Shown here: one piece after another, positions 18,791 to 19,995 of the stretch | How positions within the stretch are numbered: the first letter of the stretch is position 1 | How the letters are laid out: every line of letters starts with the position of its first letter | NCBI GenBank assembly: GCA_009602725.1 | Contig: WELB01000110.1 | Location: 129,383 to 149,377 of the forward strand | From: Spirogloea muscicola | Taxonomy: Eukaryota > Streptophyta > Zygnematophyceae > Spirogloeales > Spirogloeaceae | Length of the DNA: 19,995 nucleotides | Direction: 5' to 3' | Translations under genes and position numbers: made by a program | Notes under the pieces: generated by a model | Told to the model about the DNA's origin: nothing | What the model saw: the letters and a program-made list of their open reading frames with translations, nothing else | The model's database searches: none

Positions 18791-19796
18791 GTTATGTAGG
18801 TCTTAAGATGTGCTCACCTTTGTACTTGGCCATTTGGCCTTCGTTTCTTTTAAATACAAAAAATTTTCCCATACAGATAGCCAGCTATGGGCCTAAGATG
18901 TCTAGTCTTTGCGAGCATGCTCACAACTGCTCTTTGTGTAGGTCACCACCCAGTTGGAGTAGGACATCACAAACGCTCACCCCCAGTGCACCCTTTGACT
19001 AAATTCCCACCACCCCCTCATATCTTATGTGAGCAAAGAAGGCTGCAGGTAAACGGCAGTACCTGTTTTGCATTGGGCTTGGACCCTACATGCATTATAT
19101 CGCCCCCTCCTCTGTCTTCAACGATAAATTGCAGCGCTACTACAGGAGCCGATTCTTGCTATTCTTACAAGCAGATTGACTGCACGTCTATGACGTATTT
19201 TACTCTCCCCCACGTTTATGTACACCCCTGAGATAGTGTATGTGTCTTACACACAATGTATAAACAAAGATTGATCTGTATCCCAGAGGCGTGATCTTTA
19301 TGACGTGTGGAAACAGGAAGCACAGGACGTAGACAAATGTAACTACTTTAACAGCATCGTACTATCGTGCAGATAAATTGTAGAGTAAGTGGTGGTTGCT
19401 GCAATTACGGCATCACTGATACTTGTGATCCTAGAGGTAAGTATATAAACTTAATCACTCCCATCCTTGCCGTCGGATCGCAAGATCGGACGGTCACAGT
19501 GGTCGCGGGGTCGCGGGGAGCAGCGGTAAGCGGCGGCGGCAGCGGCGGCGCTGGCTGCACACTGACGGGACCCGTTTGCAAACGGCGGTTCGTTCCGTTT
19601 CGAGCGGCCGCATTGGCGCATTCCACATCGCTCTCATCGCAGCACGCCCGAATCGGCTAACGCTCTCTAGCTCGGTGGCCCCGCCGCCGCCGTCAGCGAC
19701 AAGGGTCGAACAGTTAGGGCGTGGCGGGCGCCAGGCGCCCTAGGCTGGCGGCGCTCGCGGCGGCGGCGGCGGCGGGGCCGCGGCGTGAGGTCCGCG
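18791..19796. other. no gene seen; likely upstream region of the last partial gene
   Basis: The first part may be the 3' tail of the LINE fragment. From about 19490 the sequence becomes rich in GGC/CGG runs (19530-19555, 19760-19780), as in the 5' flanks of the two host genes. No RNA gene or clear promoter motif is recognised. Confidence 0.4.
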
Positions 19797-19851
19797 ATGT
19801 CGGCCCGGATGATGCAACGGGCGCTGCGCGCCGCGGCGGCGCCCGAGCCGG
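19797..19851 (+). CDS. possible first exon of an unknown protein, cut by the contig end
   Basis: An ATG in a GC-rich context opens an 18-codon frame (MSARMMQRALRAAAAPEP) that reaches the adapter sequence. The Arg/Ala-rich start without acidic residues until the end would fit an organelle transit peptide, but it is too short to assign. It may equally be non-coding. Confidence 0.3.

Positions 19852-19995
<144 letters not shown>

Overview
The window is nuclear DNA of a eukaryote, most likely a green alga (Chlorophyta). It holds two complete, GC-rich, intron-bearing host genes with canonical GT-AG introns whose reading phases all match. One of them, a complex I subunit, has a plant/algal-type sequence and length. 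Between the genes lie AT-richer stretches of decayed retrotransposons.

Layout from left to right. 1-956 (minus strand): reverse-transcriptase fragment of a non-LTR (LINE-type) retrotransposon that runs off the left edge and carries a frameshift just before the YADD motif. 957-3132: no gene, with copies of a short hairpin repeat family. 3133-7276 (plus): a ten-exon gene for a 752-residue PAS domain / long linker / response-regulator receiver protein with no histidine kinase domain. 7277-8222: no gene. 8223-9171: repeats and the C-terminal remnant of an unidentified element protein; its 3' end recurs at 14.8 kb. 9172-14100: a Ty3/gypsy-like retroelement graveyard with two diverged gag copies, zinc knuckles and a broken reverse transcriptase.

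Wedged between the two gag copies (10391 to about 11917) is a broken capsid-protein gene that I read as an endogenised Totiviridae-type (victorivirus-like) double-stranded RNA virus capsid. This is the most unusual item in the window. 14326-15316: a LINE C-terminal fragment and repeats. 15933-17286 (minus): a complete five-exon gene for the mitochondrial complex I subunit NDUFB9/B22 (116 residues, LYR motif). 17909-18790: a hairpin-repeat copy followed by another LINE C-terminal fragment. 19797-19851: the first 18 codons of a possible further gene.

The last 144 bases are not genomic. They are an Illumina TruSeq adapter sequence followed by a 114-base A run, so the true contig ends at about 19851.

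The two host genes are unrelated in function (signalling and respiration) and do not form a unit. The mobile-element pieces are all broken, so this is a typical transposon-filled intergenic landscape of an algal genome, apart from the viral capsid insertion.
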